Shown piece by piece: positions 16,543 to 24,949 of a DNA stretch of 64,000 bases (positions are counted from its first letter, which is position 1; each line of letters starts with the position of its first letter). The notes under the pieces were generated by a model that saw only the letters and a list, made by a program, of their open reading frames with translations, ran no database searches and was not told the origin of the DNA. The stretch lies in contig NZ_CP134494.1 in assembly GCF_031759225.1 (NCBI RefSeq), forward strand, positions 2,292,501 through 2,356,500, in the 5' to 3' direction. The stretch is from Mesobacillus jeotgali (lineage in GTDB: Bacteria > Bacillota > Bacilli > Bacillales > Cytobacillaceae). The position numbers and the translations under genes are program-made.

Positions 16543-17316
16543 ATGCATGTATCTGAACTATTTTCACTAAAAGGAAAAGTAGCGATTGTCACAGGCGGGG
16601 GCAGAGGCCTTGGAGAACAAATCGCGATTGGATTCGCAGAGGCAGGTGCCAATGTGGTCGTTTGCTCACGACGAGTAGAAGCGTGCGAAGAAGTCAGCGG
16701 GAAGCTGAAGGAAATCGGAGTTGACTCGCTTGCTTTGAAATGTGACATCACCAACCCGGAAGATGTGAAAAACGTAGTAGAACAGACCGTCGAGAAATTC
16801 GGCAGGATCGATATCCTGGTCAATAACAGCGGAGCTTCCTGGGGAGCGCCGGCGGAGGAAATGCCGCTTGAAGCATGGCAAAAGGTCCTGAATGTCAATG
16901 TGACAGGAACGTTCTTAATGTCACAGGCTGCTGGAAAAGTGATGCTGGAGCAAAGGTCAGGAAAGATCATCAATATTGCTTCGGTTGCAGGGCTGAAAGG
17001 GTCCAATCCCAAAGTGATGGATGCGATTGGATATAACGCAAGCAAAGGTGCTGTCATTACTTTTACAAAGGACCTCGCAGCAAAATGGGGGCCGCGAGGA
17101 ATTTACGTAAATGCGATTGCACCAGGTTTTTTCCCGACAAAGATGTCAAAAGGTCTGCTTGAAAAAGGCGGCCAGACGATTCTTGAAGGAACTCCTTTAC
17201 GGAAATTCGGATCTGACACTGATCTTAAGGGAGTAGCAGTATTCCTGGCAGCATCAGCATCTGATTATATTACCGGTGATGTAGTGGTGGTCGATGGAGG
17301 AACGCATGTACTTTAA
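16543..17316 (+). CDS. SDR-family oxidoreductase
   Basis: 257-residue classical SDR. TGGGRGLGEQ binds NAD(P), NNSG is present, and INIASVAG...YNASKGA supplies the catalytic Ser, Tyr and Lys. AAGGAGGAG precedes the ATG, and the gap to the ACAD11-like gene is only 13 bases. It resembles gluconate-5-dehydrogenase/3-oxoacyl-reductase-like SDRs. As the second SDR of the region it may oxidise a hydroxyacyl-CoA of different chain position or stereochemistry from the first. Substrate unknown. Confidence 0.9.
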   Translation: MHVSELFSLKGKVAIVTGGGRGLGEQIAIGFAEAGANVVVCSRRVEACEEVSGKLKEIGVDSLALKCDITNPEDVKNVVEQTVEKFGRIDILVNNSGASWGAPAEEMPLEAWQKVLNVNVTGTFLMSQAAGKVMLEQRSGKIINIASVAGLKGSNPKVMDAIGYNASKGAVITFTKDLAAKWGPRGIYVNAIAPGFFPTKMSKGLLEKGGQTILEGTPLRKFGSDTDLKGVAVFLAASASDYITGDVVVVDGGTHVL

Positions 17317-17333
17317 AGAAGGGGGGACCTGCC

Positions 17334-18503
17334 ATGAATAGAGATGCAGTCATTGTATCTGCAGTCAGGACAGCAATCGGCAGGCAGGGTGGAGCACTTG
17401 CTTCGGTACCTGCCCATGTTTTTGGGGCAGAGGTGATCAAAGAGGCAATCAGAAGGGCAAACGTACAGCCTGAAATGGTCGAGGATGTCATAATGGGGAA
17501 TGTGATCAGCGGAGGCGGCAACATTGCCCGACTCACAGCGCTGCAAACAGGACTTTCACTTGAATTGCCAGGCCTGACGATCGACCGCCAGTGCGGATCG
17601 GGAATAAATGCGGTAAATCTTGCCGCCCAGGCAATTATGTCAGGGATTGGCGATGTCTATGTTGCCGGCGGGATCGAAAGCATGAGCAGGGCACCTTATT
17701 TAATGGATAAACCAGAAAGACCTTACAGCCCTGTGCCGCCAAGTTTCAGGAAGTCCCAGCTGTCACCGAAAGAAATCGGCGATCCGCCAATGGGGATCAC
17801 AGCGGAAAATCTAGTAACAAAGTATTCAATCAGCAGGGAAGAACAAGATCAATTCGCGCTCGAAAGCCAGCAAAAAATGGCGGCTGCGATGGCTGAAGGC
17901 CGGTTCGACGAACAGATTGTCCCAATATCGATACCTGTTCGAAAAGGGACACCAGTCATTTTTAACAAGGATGAGCATCCACGGCCGCAAACGACTTTGG
18001 AAGCCCTGGCTCAACTTAAACCAGCCTTTTTACCGAATGGGACGGTCACAGCCGGGAGCAGTTCCGGCCTGAATGATGCCGCTGCAGCTCTTATTGTCAT
18101 GTCAAGGGGAAAAGCACAGCATTTAGGTGTGAAACCAATGGCAGTAGTAAGGGAGCAGGCAGTCGCCGGGGTGGATCCGAATATCATGGGCATTGGACCA
18201 GTACCAGCAGTCAGAAAAGTTCTTGAAAAGTCTGGCCTGACTCTCGATGACATGGACATCATCGAAATAAATGAAGCATTCGCGGCACAGGTCATTGCCT
18301 GTGACAGAGAGTTGAACATGGATCCTTCAAAAGTCAATATAAATGGCGGGGCGATTGCCCATGGACATCCATTGGGAGCAACAGGAGCGATCCTGATCAC
18401 AAAAGCGGTTTATGAGCTTGAGCGAAGAGGCGGACGGTACGCCCTTATCACTGCATGCATCGGCGGCGGCCAGGGAATCGCAACAATCATTGAACGAGAA
18501 TAG
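17334..18503 (+). CDS. Thiolase (acetyl-CoA C-acyltransferase)
   Basis: 389-residue thiolase. The nucleophile is C87 in DRQCGSG, the catalytic His is H345 in GGAIAHGHPLGATG, and the acid/base Cys is C375 in TACIGGGQG, so the full triad is present. It cleaves a 3-oxoacyl-CoA with CoA to release acetyl- or propionyl-CoA, completing beta-oxidation. It lies between an SDR and the APH-fold kinase on the same strand with short gaps. Confidence 0.95.
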   Translation: MNRDAVIVSAVRTAIGRQGGALASVPAHVFGAEVIKEAIRRANVQPEMVEDVIMGNVISGGGNIARLTALQTGLSLELPGLTIDRQCGSGINAVNLAAQAIMSGIGDVYVAGGIESMSRAPYLMDKPERPYSPVPPSFRKSQLSPKEIGDPPMGITAENLVTKYSISREEQDQFALESQQKMAAAMAEGRFDEQIVPISIPVRKGTPVIFNKDEHPRPQTTLEALAQLKPAFLPNGTVTAGSSSGLNDAAAALIVMSRGKAQHLGVKPMAVVREQAVAGVDPNIMGIGPVPAVRKVLEKSGLTLDDMDIIEINEAFAAQVIACDRELNMDPSKVNINGGAIAHGHPLGATGAILITKAVYELERRGGRYALITACIGGGQGIATIIERE

Positions 18504-18533
18504 AAATTTCACCTAAAAGGAGGATTGGTTCTT

Positions 18534-19589
18534 ATGGCTTCTGATACGATTCCAATCAGACCAGGCGAAGAACTTGATACCAGCTCAATCGAATACTATT
18601 TAAGGAAGCAATTGCACAATCTTCCTGACGATAACCTGACGATTGAACAATTCAGCTTTGGTAAATCCAATTTAACTTATCAGCTGAAGATGGGGGAGTG
18701 GGAAGCGGTCCTGCGGCGCCCCCCTCTTGGTCCTGTGGCACCAAAAGCACATGATATGGAAAGGGAATATAAAATCCTGAAAGAGATCAGCCCTCATTTC
18801 GCGGCTGCTCCGGAACCTTATCTGTTTGCAGATGAAAGTGTCATCGGAAGTCCATTTTTTGTGATGGAAAGAAAGCGCGGCATTGTCCTTGACACTGATT
18901 TTCCTGAAGGCATTACGCCTGGCAGACAGATATGCAGGTCTTTGTCAGAAACAATGGTCAATCATCTTGTGGAGCTGCACAGCATTGATTATACAAAGAC
19001 AAGGCTTACGGAAATGACAAAACCCGAAGGCTTCATGGAAAGGCAGGTCATAGGCTGGATCCGCCGTTATGAGCGAGTGGAAACAGATATCGTCGAAGGC
19101 GTGGAGCATTTGAAGCAATGGATGCTGAGGAATGTATCGGAATCGGAAACGCCGGCAATTATCCATTACGATTACAAATTGAATAACTCAATGTTCAATG
19201 ATGAATTGACGAAAATGGTTGGATTGTTCGACTGGGAGATGACAACCGTAGGTGATCCGCTAGCCGATTTAGGTGTTGCGATGAGCTATTGGATACAACC
19301 CGATGACTCTGATCTTTTGAAAAAAGGGATGGGAAAGCCTCCCGTCACGGTCACACCCGGGTTCATGACTCGTGATGAATTTATGGAGGATTATGCAAGA
19401 AAAAGCGGCAGGGATCTGGCTAACATGAACTTTTATCAAACATTTGCTTATTTCAAGCTTGCAGTCATTTGCCAGCAAATCTATTACAGGTGGAAAAAGG
19501 GACAAACGAAGGATCCCCGCTTTGCGCACCTTGATAAGTTTGTCAGCAGCCTGATCCAATATGCCCTTTACACTGCAGAAAAGAAATGA
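18534..19589 (+). CDS. APH-fold phosphotransferase, ACAD10/11-kinase / LvaA-like
   Basis: 351-residue aminoglycoside-phosphotransferase/choline-kinase-fold protein. The catalytic loop is IIHYDYKLNN (Brenner pattern HxDxxxxN), and the metal-binding loop is GLFDWEMTTVGDPLADLG. The N-terminal lobe has FSFGKSNLTYQL followed by a VLRRPPLG lysine/arginine strand. Human ACAD10/11 carry this domain fused to the dehydrogenase; in P. putida it is the separate LvaA that phosphorylates 4-hydroxyvaleryl-CoA. Its presence in an operon with an ACAD11-type enzyme supports a hydroxyacyl-CoA kinase role rather than antibiotic resistance. ATG 18534 follows AAAGGAGGA. No LvaB-like small partner was seen. Confidence 0.85.
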   Translation: MASDTIPIRPGEELDTSSIEYYLRKQLHNLPDDNLTIEQFSFGKSNLTYQLKMGEWEAVLRRPPLGPVAPKAHDMEREYKILKEISPHFAAAPEPYLFADESVIGSPFFVMERKRGIVLDTDFPEGITPGRQICRSLSETMVNHLVELHSIDYTKTRLTEMTKPEGFMERQVIGWIRRYERVETDIVEGVEHLKQWMLRNVSESETPAIIHYDYKLNNSMFNDELTKMVGLFDWEMTTVGDPLADLGVAMSYWIQPDDSDLLKKGMGKPPVTVTPGFMTRDEFMEDYARKSGRDLANMNFYQTFAYFKLAVICQQIYYRWKKGQTKDPRFAHLDKFVSSLIQYALYTAEKK

Positions 19590-19606
19590 CAGAAAGGGGC
19601 TGAAGG

Positions 19607-20338
19607 ATGATGAAGGTCCACCTTTTGCTAAAAAAAGAGGACATCGATAAACAGAAAATGGCCGATAACAAAATCGCTGTTGTTTTCGATGTTCTGCTGG
19701 CTACTTCCACTATCGCATCAGCACTTGAGTTCGGCGCGAAAGAAGTGATCCCGGTCCTGGATGGAAAGGCTGCCGAACAGGAAGCTGCCGGCAGGGAAAA
19801 AGACAGTTTCGTTCTCGTCGGTGAATATCAAGGGAAAACAATCGACGGGTTTCTGTCTCCAAATCCTCTGGAACTGAAAGAAAAAATCTCGGGGAAATCT
19901 GTCATTCTATCTACCACTAATGGAACGGTCGCACTCAAAAATTCTGCGAATGCCAACGCAGTATATGCGGCATCCCTGTTGAACTGCAAGGCAGTTGCCA
20001 ATCATATTATTAAAGAATATCAGGGTGAGACAATCGTGGTTGTCTGCTCGGGCTCTTCCAATGAATTCAATGTCGAAGATTTCCAGGGAGCGGGCTGCTT
20101 CATTGACTGCCTCATCAAGCAATTCGGCGACAAATTCTTTCTAACTGATTCAGCCTACGCTGCGTATAGTTTCTACCATGGGCACAATCAAAATAGTGAC
20201 GATATCCTAAAAGCTTCCCGGGTCGGACGGATGCTGAGTAAATATGGATTTGCCAAGGAAATCGAATTTGTTTCCCAGCAAAATATATTCAACAAGGTTC
20301 CTAAGCTTATAGATAAAAAACGTATTATTTCAGTTTGA
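19607..20338 (+). CDS. ComB-family phosphatase (2-phosphosulfolactate phosphatase-like)
   Basis: 243-residue protein of the ComB family, whose known role is Mg2+-dependent removal of phosphate from 2-phosphosulfolactate. The pattern VVFDVLLATSTIASALEFGA, LVGEYQGKTIDGF, SPNPLE and LSTTNGTVAL is typical. ATG follows AAAGGGGC. It starts 17 bases after the APH-fold kinase and nothing else in the window belongs to sulfolactate metabolism. A phosphatase on a small organic phosphate or on a side product of the kinase step is therefore more plausible than sulfolactate formation. The 2-phosphosulfolactate name should be read as family only. Confidence 0.85.
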   Translation: MMKVHLLLKKEDIDKQKMADNKIAVVFDVLLATSTIASALEFGAKEVIPVLDGKAAEQEAAGREKDSFVLVGEYQGKTIDGFLSPNPLELKEKISGKSVILSTTNGTVALKNSANANAVYAASLLNCKAVANHIIKEYQGETIVVVCSGSSNEFNVEDFQGAGCFIDCLIKQFGDKFFLTDSAYAAYSFYHGHNQNSDDILKASRVGRMLSKYGFAKEIEFVSQQNIFNKVPKLIDKKRIISV

Positions 20339-20339
20339 A

Positions 20340-20355
20340 ATGATAGCGTTTACAT
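20340..20355. promoter_or_regulatory. cre-like site (CcpA), full consensus match
   Basis: ATGATAGCGTTTACAT matches WTGNNARCGNWWWCAW at every defined position. It lies in the 33-base gap between the phosphatase and esterase genes, a roadblock position within the transcript. Confidence 0.6.
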
Positions 20356-20371
20356 AAAAGGAGGACAATAT

Positions 20372-21325
20372 ATGGAATTAAAACCTGAAGTCAAAGCGTT
20401 GCTCGATGTATTTTCCAAAAATCCTGTTCCGCCGCTGGAACAGCTGCCATTAGAGGAAGCCAGAAAGGGATTTGAACAATCTGCTAAACAAATGAGCAGA
20501 GCTGAAAAACGGGCAAAAACAGAAGACCGGATGATTAATGGATATAACGGAGAAATAAAGGTCAGGATTTATACGCCTGAGAGCACAGAAGAGTCAAAGC
20601 TGCCAGCCATTGTTCACTATCATGGAGGCGGCTGGGTGATTGGCAACATTGAAACACATGATGCCCTCTGCCACACATTATCATGTGAAGCTGAATGTAT
20701 AGTCGTTTCTGTGGATTACAGTCTTGCACCAGAAAATAAATTTCCGGTTGCAGTAGAGGATTCGTATCTAGCTGCTCAATGGGTGTTTGAAAACGCAGAT
20801 GAACTGAATATCGATGAAAACTTTATCGCAGTCGCAGGTGACAGTGCAGGAGGAAATCTTGCTGCTGTTGTCAGCTTTCTTGCAGTCGAAAGGCAGACAC
20901 CTCCGATTGCTTATCAAATGCTGTTTTACCCGTCTACAGGCTTTGAATATACTCCATCCTACGAAAAATACGGCGAAGGCTACTATTTAACGAAGTCCAC
21001 AATGAACTGGTTCCGTGAGCAATACCTGAACACACCAGCTGATATACAAAACCCTCTGGCGGCACCTTTGCTGATTCCTGATGCTGTAACTGAAAAACTT
21101 CCGCCAGCTTTTATCATGACAGCTGAACTTGATCCTCTATGCGATGGCGGTGAGCACTTCGCCATGAAACTGAAAAAAGCAGGAGTAGAAACTGAATATG
21201 TGTGCGTTCCAGGAATGCTCCATGGATTTCTCGGAATGACCGAATTCCTGCCAGACGGCAAGAAATCAATCAGAGATGCCGCAAAAGCTTTCAAAAACAG
21301 AAGCTCTCTTAAACCAGTTGAATAA
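20372..21325 (+). CDS. Alpha/beta hydrolase, HSL-type carboxylesterase
   Basis: 317-residue esterase of the hormone-sensitive-lipase family. The oxyanion motif HGGG is in VHYHGGGWVIG, the nucleophile Ser in GDSAGG, the acid in a late DPLCDGG segment and the His in MLHGFLG. There is no signal peptide, so it is cytosolic. AGGAGG precedes the ATG. Being in the operon between the phosphatase and the CoA ligase, it could free an acid from an ester or lactone for the ligase downstream (inference). Confidence 0.92.
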   Translation: MELKPEVKALLDVFSKNPVPPLEQLPLEEARKGFEQSAKQMSRAEKRAKTEDRMINGYNGEIKVRIYTPESTEESKLPAIVHYHGGGWVIGNIETHDALCHTLSCEAECIVVSVDYSLAPENKFPVAVEDSYLAAQWVFENADELNIDENFIAVAGDSAGGNLAAVVSFLAVERQTPPIAYQMLFYPSTGFEYTPSYEKYGEGYYLTKSTMNWFREQYLNTPADIQNPLAAPLLIPDAVTEKLPPAFIMTAELDPLCDGGEHFAMKLKKAGVETEYVCVPGMLHGFLGMTEFLPDGKKSIRDAAKAFKNRSSLKPVE

Positions 21326-21342
21326 AAAATCAGGAGGAATGA

Positions 21343-23022
21343 ATGATGCCTAATCTTCATTTTGAGCATTGGACAAAAATCTCTAAATCTCTGAAATTGC
21401 CAGAAACATCACTCTATGAAAATTTAAAAGTCAGTGCAGCGAGATACCCTGACCAAAGTGCAATCTACTATTATGGCCATACAATTTCCTACAAGGAACT
21501 TGATGAGGAAGTCAACGACCTTGCAGGCTTCCTTCAACAGAAGCTGGGAGTAACAAAAGGGGAAAGAGTCCTGTTATTTATGCAGAACTCCCCGCAATTT
21601 GTGATTGGGTTTTATGCGATTTCAAGGGCAGATGCAGTCGTGGTCCCAATCAACCCGATGCTTACACCAGAAGAGCTAAGCTTTTATATAAAGGATTGTG
21701 AAATTAATACTGCGCTGGTTGGCCAGGAGCTTTATGACAAGGTCCAGCCCCTCGTAGGAACGACTCCATTAAATAATGTTGTCGTCGCTGCTTATTCTGA
21801 TTATAAAGGGGATGAATTCAGCGGAACGGTGCCTCCGGAAGCAGAAGCAGCAAGAAATGTTTACAATCAGGCAGGACACTTCCACTGGAAGGAAGCCATC
21901 GAGGCAAAATATGAGCCAGGAGAACATACGACCAGCGCAGATGACCTTGTCGTGCTTCCATATACTTCTGGTACTACTGGCCTTCCAAAAGGATGTATGC
22001 ATACGAACCGCACAGTTCAGGCAAATACCATCGGTGCCTATCACTGGTCGAGCTCTACCACCAGTGCGGTTCATTTAACCACCCTGCCATTGTTCCATGT
22101 TACCGGAATGGTCCACAGCATGCATATGCCGATTTACTCCGGCAGTACGATGGTGCTGATGACAAGGTGGAACCGCGAAGCAGCGGTTGAACTGATTAAA
22201 TCACAAGGATGCACGCACTGGGTGGCAATTGCAACCATGATTGTCGACTTCCTTGCAAATCCCAAGCTGATCCCAGAGGATATCGCAACGTTAACCTCGA
22301 TTTCAGGCGGCGGCGCAGCGCTCCCTGAGGCAGTTGGAGAAAAACTGTACAAACTTACAGGCCTGAGGTTTGTGGAAGGCTACGGTCTTTCAGAAACTAT
22401 TGCCCAGACCCATTTTAACCCGCCTGACAGGCCTAAAATGCAGTGCCTCGGCATTCCGTCCTTTGATGTCGATGCTAGGATTATAGAACCCTCAACCGGA
22501 AAAGAACTTGGTGCAGGAGAGATAGGTGAGATTGTCGTCAATGGCCCGCAGGTAATGGTTGGCTATTACAACAGGGAAGATGAAAACAGGAATTCATTCA
22601 TTGACATAGACGACAAGAAGTTTTTCAGAACAGGGGACATAGGCCGCTTCGATGAAGAAGGGTACTACTTTATGGTCGACCGCGTCAAAAGGATGATCAA
22701 TGCCTCTGGTTATAAGGTATGGCCAACTGAAGTGGAATCGTATCTTTACAAACATCCGGCGATACAGCAGGCGGTAGTGGTTGGTATCCCAGACCCAAGA
22801 AGAGGGGAATCCGTGAAAGCCTTCGTGATTCTGAATGAGGGGTACGATGGAGAAATAAGTGAAGATGAAATAATTGAATGGTCCAAACACCATATGGCGG
22901 CCTATAAATATCCTCGCGAGGTCGAGTTCAGGTCACAATTCCCAATGACAAGCAGCGGCAAGATATTATGGCGTAAATTACAGGAGGAAGAACGGGAAAA
23001 GGCTGAAAAGGAGGTAAGGTAA
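21343..23022 (+). CDS. Acyl-CoA synthetase (AMP-forming), second copy
   Basis: 559-residue ANL ligase. The motif YTSGTTGLPKG, the EGYGLSETIAQ core, the TGDIGRFDEEGYYFMVDR hinge and the C-terminal SSGKILWRKL Lys are all present. The pattern (long-chain-acid CoA ligase, 'AMP-dependent ligase near Liv genes') is commonly found with branched-chain-type ABC importers of aromatic or aliphatic acids. ATG 21346 is also possible and slightly better spaced from AGGAGG. It would activate the acid imported by the transporter genes that follow. Confidence 0.93.
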   Translation: MMPNLHFEHWTKISKSLKLPETSLYENLKVSAARYPDQSAIYYYGHTISYKELDEEVNDLAGFLQQKLGVTKGERVLLFMQNSPQFVIGFYAISRADAVVVPINPMLTPEELSFYIKDCEINTALVGQELYDKVQPLVGTTPLNNVVVAAYSDYKGDEFSGTVPPEAEAARNVYNQAGHFHWKEAIEAKYEPGEHTTSADDLVVLPYTSGTTGLPKGCMHTNRTVQANTIGAYHWSSSTTSAVHLTTLPLFHVTGMVHSMHMPIYSGSTMVLMTRWNREAAVELIKSQGCTHWVAIATMIVDFLANPKLIPEDIATLTSISGGGAALPEAVGEKLYKLTGLRFVEGYGLSETIAQTHFNPPDRPKMQCLGIPSFDVDARIIEPSTGKELGAGEIGEIVVNGPQVMVGYYNREDENRNSFIDIDDKKFFRTGDIGRFDEEGYYFMVDRVKRMINASGYKVWPTEVESYLYKHPAIQQAVVVGIPDPRRGESVKAFVILNEGYDGEISEDEIIEWSKHHMAAYKYPREVEFRSQFPMTSSGKILWRKLQEEEREKAEKEVR

Positions 23023-23058
23023 GAGCATTCCGTCTATCAAATTTTAAGGAGGATCTTG

Positions 23059-23922
23059 ATGGAGATTTTGGTTCAGCAGCTGTTCAATGGGCTTACCATA
23101 GGAAGTGTTTATGCGCTCGTGGCCCTTGGGCTGACTCTAGTTTACGGTATCCTTCATATCCCGAATTTCGCCCATGGCGCCCTCTATATGATGGGTGGTT
23201 ATATAACCTTGATGATGATGGTCCAGTATGGCCTTCATTATTGGCTGGCGATCCTTGTTTCTGTCATTGTTGTCGGACTTATTGGGGTACTGATGGAACG
23301 ATTGGTATTTTACCCATTACGGCACGCACCGCCGATACACGACAAAATTGCCGCTATCGGAATACTGTTGTTCCTGGAAGCTTTTGCCCAGTATATCTGG
23401 GGAGCGGACTATCAAACAATGCCTACACCATATGGCCAGGTCATCCAGTTATTCGGTTTGACCTTTACTATGCAAAGATTACTGATCATCATTGCAGCGA
23501 TTACTGTCATGGTGCTGCTTTACCTTTTCCTGAAAAAGACATATACAGGGGCTTCCATAATCGCCATGTCACAAGACCGTGACGGAGCTAACCTTGTAGG
23601 AATCAATACGAACCGGGTCGCGATGCTGACGTTCCTGATATCCGGAGGGCTTGCGGCGATCGCCAGCTCTCTGGCTGCGCCGATCAATCTAGTTTTTCCA
23701 GGCATGGGACAGCTAGTCATCTTAAAAGCGTTTGTCATCATCATTCTTGGCGGTATGGGCAGCATTCCAGGAGCCATCATCGGCGGCTATATTTTAGGGT
23801 TCAGCGAAAGCCTTGGTGCAACGTATATATCAAACGATTATAAAGATATCATCGCTTTCATCCTGTTGGTGGTCATTCTTTCAGTAAAACCAACAGGTCT
23901 CTTTGCAAAGGGGGGACACTAG
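23059..23922 (+). CDS. livH: LivH-type ABC transporter permease
   Basis: 287-residue integral membrane permease of the branched-chain amino-acid (HAAT) family, with about eight hydrophobic segments and the conserved cytoplasmic loop AMSQDRDGANLVGIN that couples to the ATPase. ATG 23059 follows AAGGAGG. The first of five transporter genes in the LivH-M-G-F-binding protein order. Substrate specificity is set by the binding protein and cannot be inferred from this subunit. Confidence 0.93.
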   Translation: MEILVQQLFNGLTIGSVYALVALGLTLVYGILHIPNFAHGALYMMGGYITLMMMVQYGLHYWLAILVSVIVVGLIGVLMERLVFYPLRHAPPIHDKIAAIGILLFLEAFAQYIWGADYQTMPTPYGQVIQLFGLTFTMQRLLIIIAAITVMVLLYLFLKKTYTGASIIAMSQDRDGANLVGINTNRVAMLTFLISGGLAAIASSLAAPINLVFPGMGQLVILKAFVIIILGGMGSIPGAIIGGYILGFSESLGATYISNDYKDIIAFILLVVILSVKPTGLFAKGGH

Positions 23923-24947
23923 TGGCGAAGATTTTTAATAAGCGGAATATCATTCTGACCCTTATGCTTTTTGCCATCGTCTTTCCATTTGTGACGCAAA
24001 ATGACTATTTCATCCATGTTATGACTCTCTCTTTCATCTGGATGATTGGTGTCTATGGGCTTAATCTATTGGCCGGCTACACAGGATACCTTTCATTGGC
24101 GCATGCTGGATTCTTTGCGGTTGGCGCCTATTCCTTAGGGCTTTTAACAGTAAAAGCGCAGATGAATTTCTGGACGGCTTTTGTTCTGGCCCTGATGATT
24201 ACCAGCATTCTTGGATTTTTGGTTGGTCTGATTGCTCTAAGGACAAAAGAGCACTTCTTTGCCATTTATACGCTTTGTGTAGGTTATATCCTTTACCTTG
24301 TCATTGATAAGTGGGACAGCTTAACCGAAGGCGTCCGAGGACTGATCGGGATTCCGGCACCCGCAAACATTGGGCCGATTTCCTTTGAGACACCCTTATC
24401 ACAATACTACCTTGTCCTCGTTATCCTGCTGGTTGTCATCCTGATTGTTTACCGTATTGTGCATTCCCTGACAGGAAGGACTTACATTGCTATTCGCAAT
24501 AGTGAGGATTTGGCACAAACCATCGGTATATCCACTATGAAAAATAAACTTGAAGCATTCGTACTTTCAACTTTTTTTGCAGGATTGTCAGGTGCTCTAT
24601 ACGCCTCTTTCATCCGCTTCATAGGGCCTGATATAGGAAACATTGTCATCACCTTTGATCTGCTGACCTACCTGTTGATCGGCGGAATCGGCACGCTTTC
24701 AGGTCCAATCGTAGGCACTGTTTTGGTCGTCTGGATTTCACAGCAGCTGCAATTCCTCCAGGATTACCGCATGTTAATTTTTGGTCCGATTCTTACACTG
24801 CTGGTGATCTTTTATCCCCGAGGAATAGCAGGTTCGATTGCCGGATGGAATGCAAGACGTGCGGAGAAAAAGCTTGCACAAGCCCAGCTGGACGAACGGT
24901 TTTCACAAAGAGCAATAACTGCAGAAAATCAGGTGAAGGAGGGGTAA
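23922..24947 (+). CDS. livM: LivM-type ABC transporter permease
   Basis: 341-residue partner permease with about nine membrane spans. The coupling loop reads AIRNSEDLAQTIGIS and the LSLAHAGFFAVGAY segment is characteristic of LivM. The GTG start overlaps the stop codon of livH (TAGTG), so the two permeases are translationally coupled, as expected for a heterodimer. Confidence 0.93.
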   Translation: MAKIFNKRNIILTLMLFAIVFPFVTQNDYFIHVMTLSFIWMIGVYGLNLLAGYTGYLSLAHAGFFAVGAYSLGLLTVKAQMNFWTAFVLALMITSILGFLVGLIALRTKEHFFAIYTLCVGYILYLVIDKWDSLTEGVRGLIGIPAPANIGPISFETPLSQYYLVLVILLVVILIVYRIVHSLTGRTYIAIRNSEDLAQTIGISTMKNKLEAFVLSTFFAGLSGALYASFIRFIGPDIGNIVITFDLLTYLLIGGIGTLSGPIVGTVLVVWISQQLQFLQDYRMLIFGPILTLLVIFYPRGIAGSIAGWNARRAEKKLAQAQLDERFSQRAITAENQVKEG

Positions 24948-24949
24948 GG

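Noticed and set aside
18534..19589. Aminoglycoside resistance phosphotransferase
   Set aside because: Context with the ACAD11-type dehydrogenase, hydratases and thiolase, and the LvaA-like layout, favour a CoA-ester kinase.
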